From Serinus canaria (lineage: Eukaryota > Chordata > Aves > Passeriformes > Fringillidae): a stretch of 64,000 bases of DNA. The stretch covers positions 54,063,180-54,127,179 of the forward strand of contig NC_066314.1 of the NCBI RefSeq assembly GCF_022539315.1. Reading direction: 5' to 3'. How positions within the stretch are numbered: the first letter of the stretch is position 1; each line of letters starts with the position of its first letter. The notes below the pieces were generated by a model. It saw only the letters and a program-made list of their open reading frames with translations, had not been told where the DNA came from and did no database searches. Positions 25,570 to 38,300 of the stretch are shown here, piece after piece. The translations under genes and the position numbers were made by a program.

Positions 25570-25880
25570 GGAGAGAGACTATTGACAAGGGCCTGGAGTG
25601 ACACGACAGGGGAAATAGCTTCAAACTGACAGAGAGTGGAGTGGAATTATATAATAGGAAGAAATTCTTCCCTGTGAGGGTGGTGAGGCCCTGGCACAGA
25701 TTGCCAGCAAAGCTGCAGCTGCCCCATCCCTGGAGGTGTTCAAGGCCAGGTTGGATGAGACTCTGAGCAACCTGGGATAGTGGAAGGTGTCCTTGCCCAA
25801 GGGGACTGGAACAAGATGATCTTTAAGGTCCCATCCAATCAAATCCAACCATTCTGTGACTCTATGATGATTCTATATGA
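25570..25880 (+). mobile_element. CR1 LINE 3'-end copy, about 310 bp
   Basis: This plus-strand CR1 runs from 'gagagactattgacaagggc' through 'gaagaaattcttccctgtga', 'caacctgggatagtggaagg' and 'gatgatctttaaggtcccat', and ends with the 'ctatgatgattctatatga' tail. The sequence order is intact. The 75-codon minus ORF at 25621-25848 lies within it and is not a gene. Confidence 0.93.
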
Positions 25881-27660
25881 TTTTTATGGGTCAACATGTG
25901 AAGCCCTTTTCTAGAAATTCCTCTTCAAGTAAAAAAATGAGGGCTTGTACTCTACCAGATTTCCAGATATTTCAAACCTGTGAATAGTGTTGCCACTCAC
26001 TGGTTTTGCATCATGAGATGTTAAACACTTACCTTAATCCTCTTATAAGTAGCGCCTTAGAATCTTGGTTCAAATGACTCTTGTTTTTTTCCACCTCTGT
26101 TCTTGAAATCACACCTTAGTGTTGGATTACATTGAATACATGATTCTGACTCCAGTCCATTTAGGTAATAATGAAACTATTCTGGTATATTTTTTGTTGT
26201 TGTTGCACATGCCTTTCCTAATTTATTTAACACATATGAGAGATAAAATGTTTGAGTCACTCCAAAACTGGGAATATTTATCAGCTAAGACCTGACGGCA
26301 GGGAGGCTGGTGCCAAATTGGCAAACCAATGTCCAGGCCTCAACCGGACTTGAATTTTCGTAATTGCATGTGTGGCTGGAAGCTGACAAACAAGAACAGA
26401 TCCAATAGTGTATAAGCTCTGACATTCCTTAATTTACTCTCATGAGCCAGTGTGTGCCCCCACAGACTTGTCCCTTCTATCAGGTCATTGTAAGACATGG
26501 ATTTAAAATGCAGCTATCTGGGAATTTTGATGTATGCCCTTGAAGCAAAACTCTTTCTTGTGGAATGAAACTCTAGAGAATGATGTTTTCTTGTACCTCA
26601 GCCTCTTCCCTCCTTCCACCAAACATCAGGTCCAGCATGCATGTGGGCAAACTACTTGTGGGGAACTGCTGCTTCTCCACCTGGTGCTTTCTTCCCTTTT
26701 CCCAGCATTCATAGACGTGGGGCTCTGAGGTCAACTCAGCAGATCTGAGAGCAGGGCTTTCACTTTGGGCTGTGCAGCTGGGCTGGGCTCTTGGGCTGTG
26801 GGTGAGCAGCTAATCCATGATGCCCGACTATGCAGGAGGCAAGCAGGAGTTTCTCCTGCACAGAGCTTGGAATGACCAAGTTTGTTAGAACAAGTGGCCA
26901 GGCCAGGGCTGGAATGGATGCTGCCTTATCTAACTGATTGCACTTGGAAGGGTTTCATGCTTCACAGTGCTTTACAGATGCCTTTTTGAGGGAGTTTAAG
27001 CAAAAGACAGCTACCAGAGGATAAACTCTTTCTGAAGACATTTGGCTCTTGCAGCAAATTCACTTGCCAAAGAAAACTCTCTGTCCATTTCTATGAGAAC
27101 CCCTGGAAACATCACTCCTGCTGTTGTCTGCTCCTCTCTGCTTTCTCAAGCAAGTGACTATTGTCTTCACTAGACAGGAAATCTCTTCCTTAGCCTCTTT
27201 TTTCCTCCATCAGGACTGCTTCTTTTGCTTCCTTGCTTTTCCTTTCACTAATATTACAGGTTTCTGCTGCCAGCTACTTTATCTCCTTCCTTATCATGCT
27301 GCTTTTCAGCCAACAGCCTTTGCAGAAACCTATTTCACCTCTGTAAATCAGTGAAGAGGCAATTTCACATATCTAAACTAGACAACTGTATGCTCAAGAG
27401 CACTTCCATTGTGTGCAGAGCCTTGTTGGACACATCCCCTGGCTGCAGTAAGTTGCACATGAGGGATCATTATTGTGTGTAGGGTACATCATCTAATGAG
27501 GCATATGACAGCATTTGATAGAGGAAAAAGATTAATTTTTAAGCTCCAATACAGTAAAAAATCCAAACTGTCTACACGTATTGAAGGGAGCAAAAATCCT
27601 GATTTTACACAACTGAACCAAACTATAAAGCAGGCTATAAAGGGACTTGTTATATCAAAG

Positions 27661-27715
27661 CATGGAATAATCTTAATCTGCCCTCATGTACAGAGCAAAT
27701 TAAGATTATTCCATG
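27661..27715. repeat. Perfect 17-bp inverted repeat, 21-base loop
   Basis: The left arm 27661-27677 (catggaataatcttaat) and the right arm 27699-27715 (attaagattattccatg) are exact reverse complements. After one mismatch, TGC/GCA and CT/AG pairs continue into the loop, giving about 22 paired bases and a small apical loop. The shape resembles a short miRNA precursor, but the paired region is shorter than usual and does not extend outward. Confidence 0.93.
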
Positions 27716-28429
27716 AAGCAACACACAAACTGTGAGTGGCTTCATGTTTAAGCAATGAAGAAAACAACTTTAAAACTTTTTCCCTTTCCAACCAGTAAAT
27801 CTTTTGGTACCTAATTTTTTAAGAAGTGTGTCTGTTGAAAGGGTAGTCTGGCTCAGAAAGCAAAAGGTTTCAAACTCTCAGAAGTTCCATAGCCCTGTTT
27901 ATCTGCTACCTCACCCAGAGATATTTAAAACAATAATTGGAACATTTCCTGTCTGATTTTCTTATCCCTGCATGGTAATTTCTTCCCACCTGTACTAATG
28001 CCTTACAAGGAACATTTTTTAATGGCAAGGTATAAAGAAGTCCCCTTAACTGATTGCCTTTGAATTTATATTATTAAGTCTTGAGATGACAAACAGCCCC
28101 ATTATTGATTGCAGAATCTATGAATGTTTACTCTCTTAGTAATGTTTGAAATGCATAATATTAAATGCGAAATTTGGGTTCCAGCTGCCATACGTTCAAC
28201 ATTCATCACTTCACCTGATTTTCCTCATGGTTGTTCTTGGGTGTAGTATTCAGCCCATAGCTCCCCTCTAATCTCACTCCAATATTGCTGCTGCTCCAGT
28301 GTGAATGCAGTGTACGAAAAATCAGATTCAGGCCCACATATTCATTAAGAACCAAATGTTAAGTTGTCCCTGGCAAACTTTCATGACATGTCAATAGCAT
28401 GTAATCAGTCATGATTACATAAATGTAAT

Positions 28430-28519
28430 ATATACATAATTACATATTGACACTCTAAAAATATACATGTACAAAAAAAACCCCAAAAATATACATAATT
28501 ACACATTTACACTCAAAAA
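28430..28519. repeat. Diverged tandem duplication, 59-bp offset
   Basis: 'atatacataattacatattg' at 28430 is repeated as 'atatacataattacacattt' at 28489. In both copies 'acactc' and an A-rich end follow. The spacer includes a run of A and cccc. Confidence 0.75.
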
Positions 28520-29134
28520 GCTACAACCCACACAAAACATGGAGTGGGAACTACTTCAACTAAGCAGTCTGAACTCGGGTTTGGTGTCACTCTCACTGAG
28601 ATGATTGGCACAGAACAAATTAGTGCTTAAGGCAGAAGCAGAATGAGTCTCATGACATTTTCAGAACACTTCAATTAGTAGGGAAAAAAAACCCCATCAC
28701 ATTTCCTGAAACATCCTGCAGCAGATGAAACCTGCAGAGCAATTCCTCTGGTGTTAAGATGTTTGAGAGGGTCACAGCCTCCTGTGTCTGGAGGCAAAGA
28801 TGAGTGGTTTATGGGCTGTGTACAAGTCTGAGTTACTGCATACACAGGGGTTTATCTGGTGGTATGAATTTATTGAAGTTTTACAAAGTAAAATATCTCC
28901 AATACTGACCCTAATATTGATTTCCTATTTGTAGAAACATGAGCAGAGCATAGAGTAAACTCAATGTCAGGAGGAAAATTATGACATTGGCAAAACAGCT
29001 AAGATTAGCTTCTAATCACAGGAGAAAATATGAAAAAAACCCCAGGGTTTCAATTCTTTCAGCATTTAACTAGTTATGTGACCGAATATGAGCAAATAAA
29101 TCCCATCAGCAACATCATATCTTAATTTTTTTCC

Positions 29135-29233
29135 AGGAAGGTTGGAACAAGATGATCTTTAAGGTCCCTTCCAACCCGAACCACTCCATGATTTTATGAT
29201 TCTATGTGTCTATGATTCTATGGTTCTGTGATG
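29135..29233 (+). mobile_element. CR1 LINE 3' end with octamer tail
   Basis: 'gttggaacaagatgatcttt' then 'aaggtcccttccaacccgaa' is a near-canonical plus-strand CR1 terminus. It is followed by five or so diverged copies of the tail unit (ttttatg, attctatg, tctatg, attctatg, gttctgtg). Confidence 0.92.
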
Positions 29234-29235
29234 CA

Positions 29236-31085
29236 GAAGATGCAGAAGAGGTGCTTCAAACCAAGCCTGAGGCCAAATGTGTTGCCTACTCATATCCCAC
29301 AACTGCGGAAATCCCCTCCTGACTGTCCCAAAGTCATGATGCCACCTCTCATGATGGAAAAGGTTCATCATATGTACTGTTTTAGGGGCCTTTGTGGTGG
29401 ACAAAGGTCTGGGGACACCATGGAGGCTCCAGTTGTCCTATGCAGCCATGTGGTAACAATCTTGGGCAGCAAAGCTAAGGGGAAACTCTCCTTTGAATCC
29501 CACTGATATTGATTTGGTGTCTTCACAATCCCTGTGCCCTGCCATTGGGGTGTTTCTGCTCTCACTGTAAAATATTTGACACAGAAATTCACCATAGAGG
29601 AGAGGGGAGCTGTAAATCCATAATTGGTGTTATTTTCACTTGTTTTGAGCAGTTCAAAGTGCTTTCGAAATGTTTCAATTAGATGGGCAGCTATTGTCGG
29701 TATCATGATGAAAACACAAACTAGAAATATCAGGGTGAATACATGAGCAGTGTTTGTTGCAACAACTTGAGATTGTTTTAGGGTGCATTTTGATTATTTT
29801 ATTTTCTTTCCTTTCTGGACTTCTGGAATGTGTCTTAGCACCCTTCAGAGTAACTCAGCAGTGATGGCACCTCGCTCCTTCTGTGATGGAGCTGTAACAA
29901 GCACTCTGCTGGAGCATTCCCTCCCTGGGTAACTTTGTGCATGTCAGTAGATTGAGTCCTGCAGGCTTGTGCAGGGCTGTACAGACTGAAGTCCACAGCA
30001 GTTCTCACATGCCTGAAGACATGCTTCAGTATTTCCAGGATAGGGGCCTGTCTTCTCCCAGTGGGGAATTTTGCTCTTCCAGAGGCTTCTGCCCCAGTGT
30101 GCTTGTGGAAATCTGTCCCTTTAAGTCTTGCAGAGCTGAGCGGCTCCAATCTTCCTGTAGCCATTTTGCAAGTGCTGACTGCTGGGTGCCTGTTTTGTTT
30201 AGTCCCTGTCCTGCTTTTCCACTTGCCTCTCCTTTCACCTCTGCAGCTCACACATGTGATGATCCAAAAAGCCTCACCCAGACGTAAGTGTGGCTTTTCT
30301 TTTGTGTTTGATCATGGTGAAAATGCTGTAACACGTTGTTTGTGGTATGAATGTCCATAGCTTTGAAAAATTGTCTCTGTTCTGTACTACTGAAGAGCAG
30401 GGTCTGTTCCAGGATGCAGCACTTTGCCACAGTACACTGATTAAGCAGACCTGTAAGGCTTTTTCTTTTGCAATCTGAAGGAGTATTTTTGGTTTTCTCT
30501 GTAGCTCAGGCAGCTTCACTGTCAGTGGTAAATGCTTAAAACAGGTGTCAGACAGGTGCTGTTTATTGCATAAATAAGTTCATTTTGCAGTAGTCTTGGA
30601 TTTGAAAATATAAGGCAGAGGTAGCAGCTGAAGGTAGTAAGAGACACGGTAGGTGAAGGAAATGATGTGTCAAACAAATGTCAATTCTCAAACCTCTGTC
30701 ATGCACTGAGTCACTAAACAGCAGCACTGAATTTGCCACCCTTGATACATCCCACATCCTGTCAGCTAAAAATCTGGATACCACTGAATGGTTTGAAACT
30801 AAAGCATAATATGTAATGATATTGTGATAATGAGTATACTGAAATAATAACTTTGAAATAATAAAGAGTAGTATTTGCAAGAAAAGGAAGTGAATTTGGA
30901 AGCCTGATTTCCATCAGAAAACAAAAGTTTTAATTGAAAGAGCTGATAGGCTTGCCTACAAAATAATGTAACAGCAGGGGATCTACAGAATCTTTTTCTA
31001 TGCATGTGATTAGCTTGCAGGAAATTCATATGTAAGCTCAGAAACCTACCCTTTTCTTCTGGAATGCCAACATCTTATCCCAGGG
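29236..31085. other. Intergenic, no gene recognised
   Basis: Overlapping ORFs on both strands at 29835-30360 (up to 138 codons) are mutually exclusive and show no recognisable protein features. Nothing else was identified. Confidence 0.6.
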
Positions 31086-31087
31086 AA

Positions 31088-31156
31088 AAAAATGTGACTA
31101 GTGGCTATTACATCATAAAGCTGCTTTATGATGTAATAGCCACTACTCACATTTTT
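31088..31156. repeat. 33-bp-arm near-perfect hairpin, 3-base loop
   Basis: The left arm 31088-31120 and right arm 31124-31156 are reverse complements with one mismatch in 33. The innermost 22 bases (tagtggctattacatcataaag side) are perfect, and the loop is ctg. The right arm's outer part, agccactactcacattt, is then repeated directly downstream as agccactacccacattt (31157-31173). There is no ORF, no LTR and no clear transposon terminus, so the origin is unknown. Confidence 0.95.
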
Positions 31157-31692
31157 AGCCACTACCCACATTTGCAGTTACACTGCAAGATGACAGTCAT
31201 TTTCTGCTTTGTGCCTCTTCCAAGCTTTGCAGGGGATTTAGGAAGAGCTGTTAAGACTGTGAGACAGAAAACTGCAGAAGCTGTCCCTGTTCTTCATTTG
31301 TCATGTACGACAGTCTGAAAAAAAAAACAAACTAAAAGGTGCAATAATGGGGAACACCAAGGTGGCAGAGAGTGCAGGGATGCAGACAGAATCAGTTGTC
31401 TGTGTCCTGTGCTGCTACGAAATGTGATGCTTGGGAAGTGCTAAGAGTGTTTTCAGCTCCTGAGCCTGGATCTTGTGACCTGTGATTCTTCTGTGGTGGT
31501 TTGAGTGTTTGCAGACCTCACACTCAAGCAGAGGTGCTGCTGACAGATGAGTATTCAAGCCCTTGCAACAGCCGTGGCTTCTTTGTGCCTGCCTTGAGTG
31601 GGTTGTGCTTCTGAACTGACATGGAGGAGAGCTCTGCAATCCTGAATTGTAGCACATTTCTGTTTGTGCTCTGCCTTGGGCCAGCCATTACC

Positions 31693-32325
31693 CTCAGAGA
31701 ATCTCAGAATCTCAGGATGGCTCAGGCTGGAAGGAACCACAGTGGGGCTGCTGGTCCCACCTCCCTGCTCCTGCAGGACCATCCCAGAGCACGGGGCATA
31801 GGATTGTGTCTAGAGGGGTCTGGAATATCCCCAGTGAGGAGACTCCACGCCCTCTCTGGACAATCTGTTCAGGGCTCAGTCACTGCCCAGGGAAGAAGTT
31901 CTGCCTCATGTCCAAGTGGAACCTCCTGGGCTCAGTCCCTGCCTGTTCCTCTGGTGCCATTGCTGGGCCCCTGGAGCAGAGCCTGGGCCCTGCTCGGAGC
32001 CCTCCCTGCAGACAGGGACACCCAGGGCTGAGGGCCCCTCTCAGCTGGGGCTCCTCTCGAGGCTGGACAGCCCCAGCTCCTTTCCCTGTCAGAGATGCTC
32101 CAGGCCCTAAATCATCTCTGCAGCCTCTGCTGGCCCCTCTCCAGGAGCTCCCTGTCCCTGCTGTCCTGAGGAGCCCAGAGCTGGACACAGCACTGCAGAT
32201 GTGCCAGTGGGCTGGGCAGTGGGGCAGGATCACTCCTGACCTGCTGGCAATGTTCCTCCCAATATACCCCAGGACACCACTGACCTTCTTGGCCCCAGGG
32301 CGCTGCTGGCTCATGGACAGTCACA
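31693..32325 (-). mobile_element. CR1 LINE, about 630 bp, older subfamily
   Basis: The + strand starts 'atctcaggatggctcaggct' and 'ggaaggaaccac' (reverse-complement 3' end). It runs through 'cagagctggacacagcactg' and 'cagatgtgccagtgggctgg' to 'ggcgctgctggctcatgg'. This order matches an antisense CR1 reaching into the end of the reverse-transcriptase ORF and 3' UTR. GC content is high, which gives long spurious ORFs on both strands (31621-32031, 31806-32375, 31880-32314). Confidence 0.88.
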
Positions 32326-35300
32326 GCAATCCTAAATGGTGGGGACAGGCCTTGCCCTTGGAGCAGTGGAAATGATTCAGCTGGACACTGGGGCAGAATG
32401 GGAGTGCTCATCCCAGCAGGATCTGACATGCCCCTTGGTTTTGTGAATCCCTTCAAACACCATCAGCAATGGAGGCTGCTTTCTCAGCTGCCTGCTTTTG
32501 GTGCAGGTGCTGTAGGAAGATTTTTCCATGTACTTGCAGCCCAAATGTTGCGTTTACAGGCAGTAGAAAGCATTGTCCGGTGCAGAAGAGATGCTTGTTC
32601 CCAAGTGCATGCAAACGTGTTTTGATGTGCTGCGTTCCTACTCCTTGGCTTGTATTATAGAAACAACATCAATATGGTGAGAAATCCTTTTAAAATGTCT
32701 AATATTTCATTGTTACTTTGAAGACTGCTGCCCTGGCCTGTGGGACAGAGCTGTGCTGCCATATCAGAGGAATGTGGCCCTGCCTTTCTCCACACGTAGC
32801 CATCCTGGCTGAGGGCCTGTACTGATCAAGCAGACGGTGCCTTTCCCTTTAACCACTTTTCACTCAGCTGTGGAGGAGAACTTTGTTCTGCCTTGATGTC
32901 CAGCTGTTATTTTACAACTCTGTGTTCCCAGATTAAGGAACTAGTTATATTTTTAACTCCCAAAATGTCTTTCCCATTAGCGCATTCCCACTTGATCTTC
33001 GTGGGTGGCCTGCAGCTCCTTGGCACCAGCTAACACTTAACCTTGGTCAGTCTTCCAGAGTGGTTGATCCTGTCACCTGCCCAGCCCAGCAATGGGTCAT
33101 TGTTTTGCACCCAATTCATCATCTCTAATGCACAGTGCACATCTGAGGATTAGCATTTTGTCCTCACTGCCAATTATCCAAAGGAGTTGTCTCTTCCCCC
33201 CTCCTTGCTCTCTCCTCTCCCTCATTTGAATCCGTTTGTCCTGGGACTTCCATCTCTGTCCTATGAATCCTTTTATTTTTGGTCAGTGTTGACAGCTTTA
33301 ACTTCATTTTCAGAGCTCACACTTGTGCTGAAAGCACCTGGGACTTCCCCTTTACAGAATATCTTAATTTGAAATGCTGGGATTTGTAGGTAACCTATGC
33401 TAGAGACAAGTCTTCCAGCCCATTGGAGGCTTCTGGAATAACAGAGTAAGTCCATAAAAAAAAAAAAAATTAAAACTCCCATGAGGTAAAAGGGAATCAA
33501 TACCTGTGATGAGATATTCTATTATTTACTCTTTTAAGGAAAAATTAATTCCATTAGGCGCTAGACTCATGTTTTCTCATGACTTCACTCCATTAGTCCC
33601 AAAAATCCCTCTCATCCCTCTCAGCCTAACCCCCTTTCTCCTCACAGGTAGTTCCTACTTTTAGCCTGTCAGTGTATGTTGGACCAGGAGACAAACAAAG
33701 TGGTCAGCAAATAAGGTTGTGATCCTGACAGAAAATGACTCTGTATCCTTATTTGTCCATCTTTTTAAGTTTTTGATGGAATTCACCACTCCCTAAGACA
33801 GGGGTGCCCATCCTGCAGCATCCAAGCTGTTTCCAGCTAGCCAAAAAATTCATCTCACAGTTTGGTTTTGGCCACCTTTCCTTAGAGTTCCCCGCATTTG
33901 AGTGACAGACTAATAAATTCATCAGGAGAACTAATTAGAACAGAATAAGAAGTTAGCTGAGAGGGAAGAGAGATGTGAAGGCAAGTGTTAGGGCTGTCCT
34001 GACAGCAGTTTGCCAGCTGCAATGACAGATATTGGTCCTTTTCTTTTAACACCTCTGGACCTCCACAGTGAAGGATCTCACTTACCCTGACATTGAGGAT
34101 GACATTAAACTGCATTTAAGTCTGTGTGTTTGCTCTAAATTTACCATAAATTTTTGGAGCTGTCTAGCAAGGACTTAGAAGAGCATAGGACTTTATAGTA
34201 GCAACTTGCTTGATGGGGTGTATGGATGGTAGGAGGGATAAATTCACCCGCAGTTGTAGCAGCCTTCAAGCAGGTATTGGAATAAGAGATACAAGACAAG
34301 GAGAAAGTACTCCATCATCATTACCTAAAAGATTTTGTTTCCTCAGCACCTTTTAGAAAGTGCCGCTGTCAAACCCCTCATTTGAAGGGAAATGTTCAAT
34401 TTGCCTTCAGACATTGACGTGAGCACCTCAGTCACTGAAGTGACCTTGATAACTTCATCCTAGGTCTAAAGCTGTTCCCACAGTTATCCACAGAATGACT
34501 TTTCCCCCTGGCATTCCCAGTTATCTCTGCATGTAACTGACTTCCCTTTCCCCAGCACCCTGTGCAGGCAATTGCATTCATATCGAAGTCCATTGAAATG
34601 ACTTTTTCAGGGAAGAATTTGTGAAGTACTGCCAAATGCTTTACTGCTAATTTTGTGCTTCGATTTCTAAAAACAATGAATCATCAGATGTTTTGGTGTG
34701 TTCTTTTCATTGCCCTATAAATCCATGGTGTTTTATTGACCATGGTTCAGTTATCAAGCACATAAGTCAGGACCCACTAGAAGTTTTTTGAAGCTTTTTG
34801 CAAACTTCCATGATTTTTGGATCAAGCCTTAAAAGCTTACAGATTATGTTTTGTACTTCTTTTACCCTGGGAGTTTAAAGCAAAATTTGTAGGATGAGAA
34901 CTAAGAGGCTTGATCATATTATTGTTCCATTTGGGGTTTTCTTAGTGAACAGCTGTAAGTTCCAGGAATAAAAGCACTAATGAACCTTATTATTACCCTG
35001 ATTTCTAAAAACATTTGAGCATGTGCTCAGTTTTAAGCATGGGGTTAATCTTACCAACTTCTTGACAGCTCTTTTTTTCTTTAAAACTGGACATGAACTT
35101 ATTATGGATTATTTTGGATCAAGACCCACATAAGCAGTTAGAGTGAATTAAATCCACTTTAATGCAGACCAAGCTATAGAACTGTCTCTCAGTAAATCCT
35201 AATTGTGGTTATGGGTTTGGGGTTTTTTTGTTTTGTTTTGGTTTTTTTTTGAGAATGGATCTATGAGTATTTAGTGTGTCTCACTATTAGCAGAGACACA

Positions 35301-38300
35301 CTAAATACTCTAAGCACAAAAATCTCCCTGACAGCAGAATTTCAGTTCAAGCTATGATATTTTATTTTGTTGGGAAATGAATGGATTTTGCAAGGCAGAG
35401 GGGGATGAACCCTCTAGGGGAAAAAACCCAATTACTGCTATTATCAAAGGTCAGCTTATTTTTTTCCCTAAGTTTGCAAACTTCTGGATTTTGTCTTTCC
35501 TGATTTTCTGCTTTTCTCTGCTAAAGTTGGGGTTTCTTTAAGCTCCAGTTCTGGCTTTCCAATGAATTTCTTGATATCAGCTTTTGTATTGTTGTCTGTA
35601 TTCACACCTCCTGAACTGTAGCTATTCACTCATGGAGCCTGCACTGTTCCCACTGAGCAAACAATTGCTTGGGGCAATGGAATATTTAGTAAACACTTCA
35701 TGGGAGAATGGATGACCTCAGGGCTGAGAGAAGTGGACACTTCAGATTATGTTTAGACACTGTAAAATCTGGTATTTATGAAGATTTTATGGAAAAGCAG
35801 ATGAAGAGAAAAATCTCAAGGAAATTTTCCTAACCACAAAGTCTAGCTGTATTTACAAGCTGAGCCATTATTGAAGGCTGGTAGAGGCTTCAAAATTCAG
35901 GACATGATGCTGAACCATGATCAACCATTTCAGTTTATTTCAGGTTGTACTTCTGGAATGTTTCTAATGTAGCAAAATTTATCATGCTAATTATGCTCAA
36001 TAATATCTACTGAAAAATGCCTAGGAAAGCCAAAACCATGAAGTCTCTGGTGAACTAAAAAAAAACTCACTTGGGCACCACTGTTCAGCAGGACTAGAAT
36101 CTTTGTGTTTGCTCCAAATAAACTGCTGTTACCTAAAATAGTTTTGTTTCTGAACAAGAGCATTTTTACTGAGCCTGCAGAGTGTACATGCTACCTTCAT
36201 CTCACAGTGTTCTTGTTCTGGCAGTAGTTATGGACTTCAGAAATTAATTCTGAATGCCTGTACCTGCACATCTAACTTTGATTTCTCATCATTTATTCGA
36301 ACAAAACCAAACCACTGAAGTTCCATCTGAAGCAAGAATCAGAGCTGGTGTTGAATTCTCTGCATTGTGGTTCACAGAAAAGATTGCTTAGCGGGTGGCA
36401 TGGAAAACCCCTTGGCTTTGCCTGGTGAGCTGCATTGAGTCAGTCTGAGAGCTGTCAACAATATCTCTCCAAGCAGGGCAGAAGTAATTTAAAGCATAGA
36501 AGTGTAGGTCCCTATAATCTATGCCATTAAATAATTCTATTGGCATCCATCACCAAGCTTCACGGGGCAGCACAACATGGCACACAGAAATTGAGAATCT
36601 GAGCTTGCACAGAGCCCACCACCTGCTTTCAAATGTCACAGATGCAATTCCAAGCTTTATTGTATCAGTAAAAACTGGGAGTGATCCCACTGAAGTCAGA
36701 CATTAAATCTGCATGAGATCAGAATAAAGCTGAGTATTTATTAGTTCTGTATGTGACTTAGATACTTTTCACTGTTCATATAATTTTTGTCCTGTACTTT
36801 CTGGATTGCAATATACTGTTCAATAGCAAATACTGGTAAAAAATCCCACCAGATTTTACCTTTCATTTTGTGTGGACCAGGTCCAGACCATTGCAGCACT
36901 GGCTTGTTATTTCTTAAAGTTGGTTTATGAAATGACATTACGGATTCTTCTCTTTGAGATCCCATGGAGGGAAATGAAGGGCATGCCCTGGATCAACCTC
37001 CACAATGATGGAGTTGTCCTTGTGCTGCCTTTGCCTGACTGTTGTGAATGGAGAAGCGTGTTCTGCAGGTATTCTGTCACTGCTCTCCCTTTTTGTGCCA
37101 CTGACACCCTCGAATCTCCTGGGCATTCAGGAAAAGAGAGGAGGGAGCCACAGGGATTTCTGAGCTCCTCTCCTCAGTCCAGGTTCTGTACTGAGATGCT
37201 TTTCATTGTCACTCATATGCAAATTTTCCCTGCATAATGGTCTCTGTCAGGAAACTTCACCACATAATTTTGTAGTGAAGGGAAAATAGATCACTGAAAA
37301 GCTCTACTCAATGAGAATTTTCCTCTTTCTGCCTAAGTTCTATTCTCCAGTGCCTTCATATCCCTCTGAGAAAACTAAAGAGAGAAGGCCCTTTCTCAGA
37401 AACCCATATCTTCCATTTCTGCAGAAAAAAAAATATTAAAAAGCCATGAGATTTTGAGTCAAAAGTGTTCCCATGAGAATGCCCTCTTGCATAATTGCTG
37501 TTATCTGAGCAGAAGGGGTTTTTTTCACCTTTACCCCTGCCTAGGACAAGTATCATGTCCCGACGCCAAGTCTCAGGAATCCAAGATTATTGACCTAAGG
37601 ACTAAATGCCTCTGAGTCAGATCCTGGGATCAGGAGGATCCTGAGGGCTGCATTTTATGTGTTTGTATGATCTAGTTTTCAAGGAGGCTATCAACTCTCC
37701 AGCTGACCAGATTCTTCCTCCTAAAGTCTTCAAACATGTGATAGCATGGCACAGATGCTGTGAATGTGGCAGCTGAGCTCTCACTCTCTGTAGAAAAGAA
37801 TTTCCTTCCTAGTAGTTTTATCCTTAGGACATAAGTTCAGGGGTTATGCTCTGACCTGAGATTTGGCTCATCTATTAGGGTTACTCTGAATGCTCTGTCA
37901 GCAGTGTGGAACTGAGCAAATTTCTGTTTTCTGAACTTAATGGGAATCACATTGAGTACATTTGTGCAATAACAAAGATTACAAAAATTATGCTCCATGT
38001 GAGCAGTGGGCTGCGTCACATACAAATCTGACGAGATATTTATAATAACTTGAAAAAACCTGTCATTCGATTTTTTAAAACATATTTAATCTCTGAGCCT
38101 GAGAAACCGATTCTGTTATTTTCACATGTTTGTTCTCACTCTCTGCTGTGCAAGTGTGGGGCTTGCAACTCTTACATTGCTCAGCAGCTTTAGAGCCATG
38201 TTTCTGCTTCATTATCCACAAAGATTGCACACCACAAACCTCTACAAGCAGTAAGTTGAGGTGATTATTTTACAAAATGTGGTGAGTAAAACAAACCAAG

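Larger units (their letters stand above)
25881..29134. other. Intergenic, no gene recognised
   Basis: The stretch holds the 27661-27715 hairpin and a diverged 59-base duplication at about 28430-28519. A 'tgtataagctctgac' TATA-like string at about 26410 has no other promoter features around it. ORFs at 26534-26728, 27124-27354 and 27475-27735 are unsupported. Confidence 0.6.

Noticed and set aside
31621..32375. Long plus- and minus-strand ORFs up to 189 codons
   Set aside because: They lie largely inside a GC-rich CR1 copy, are open on both strands, and do not match an intact CR1 reading frame.
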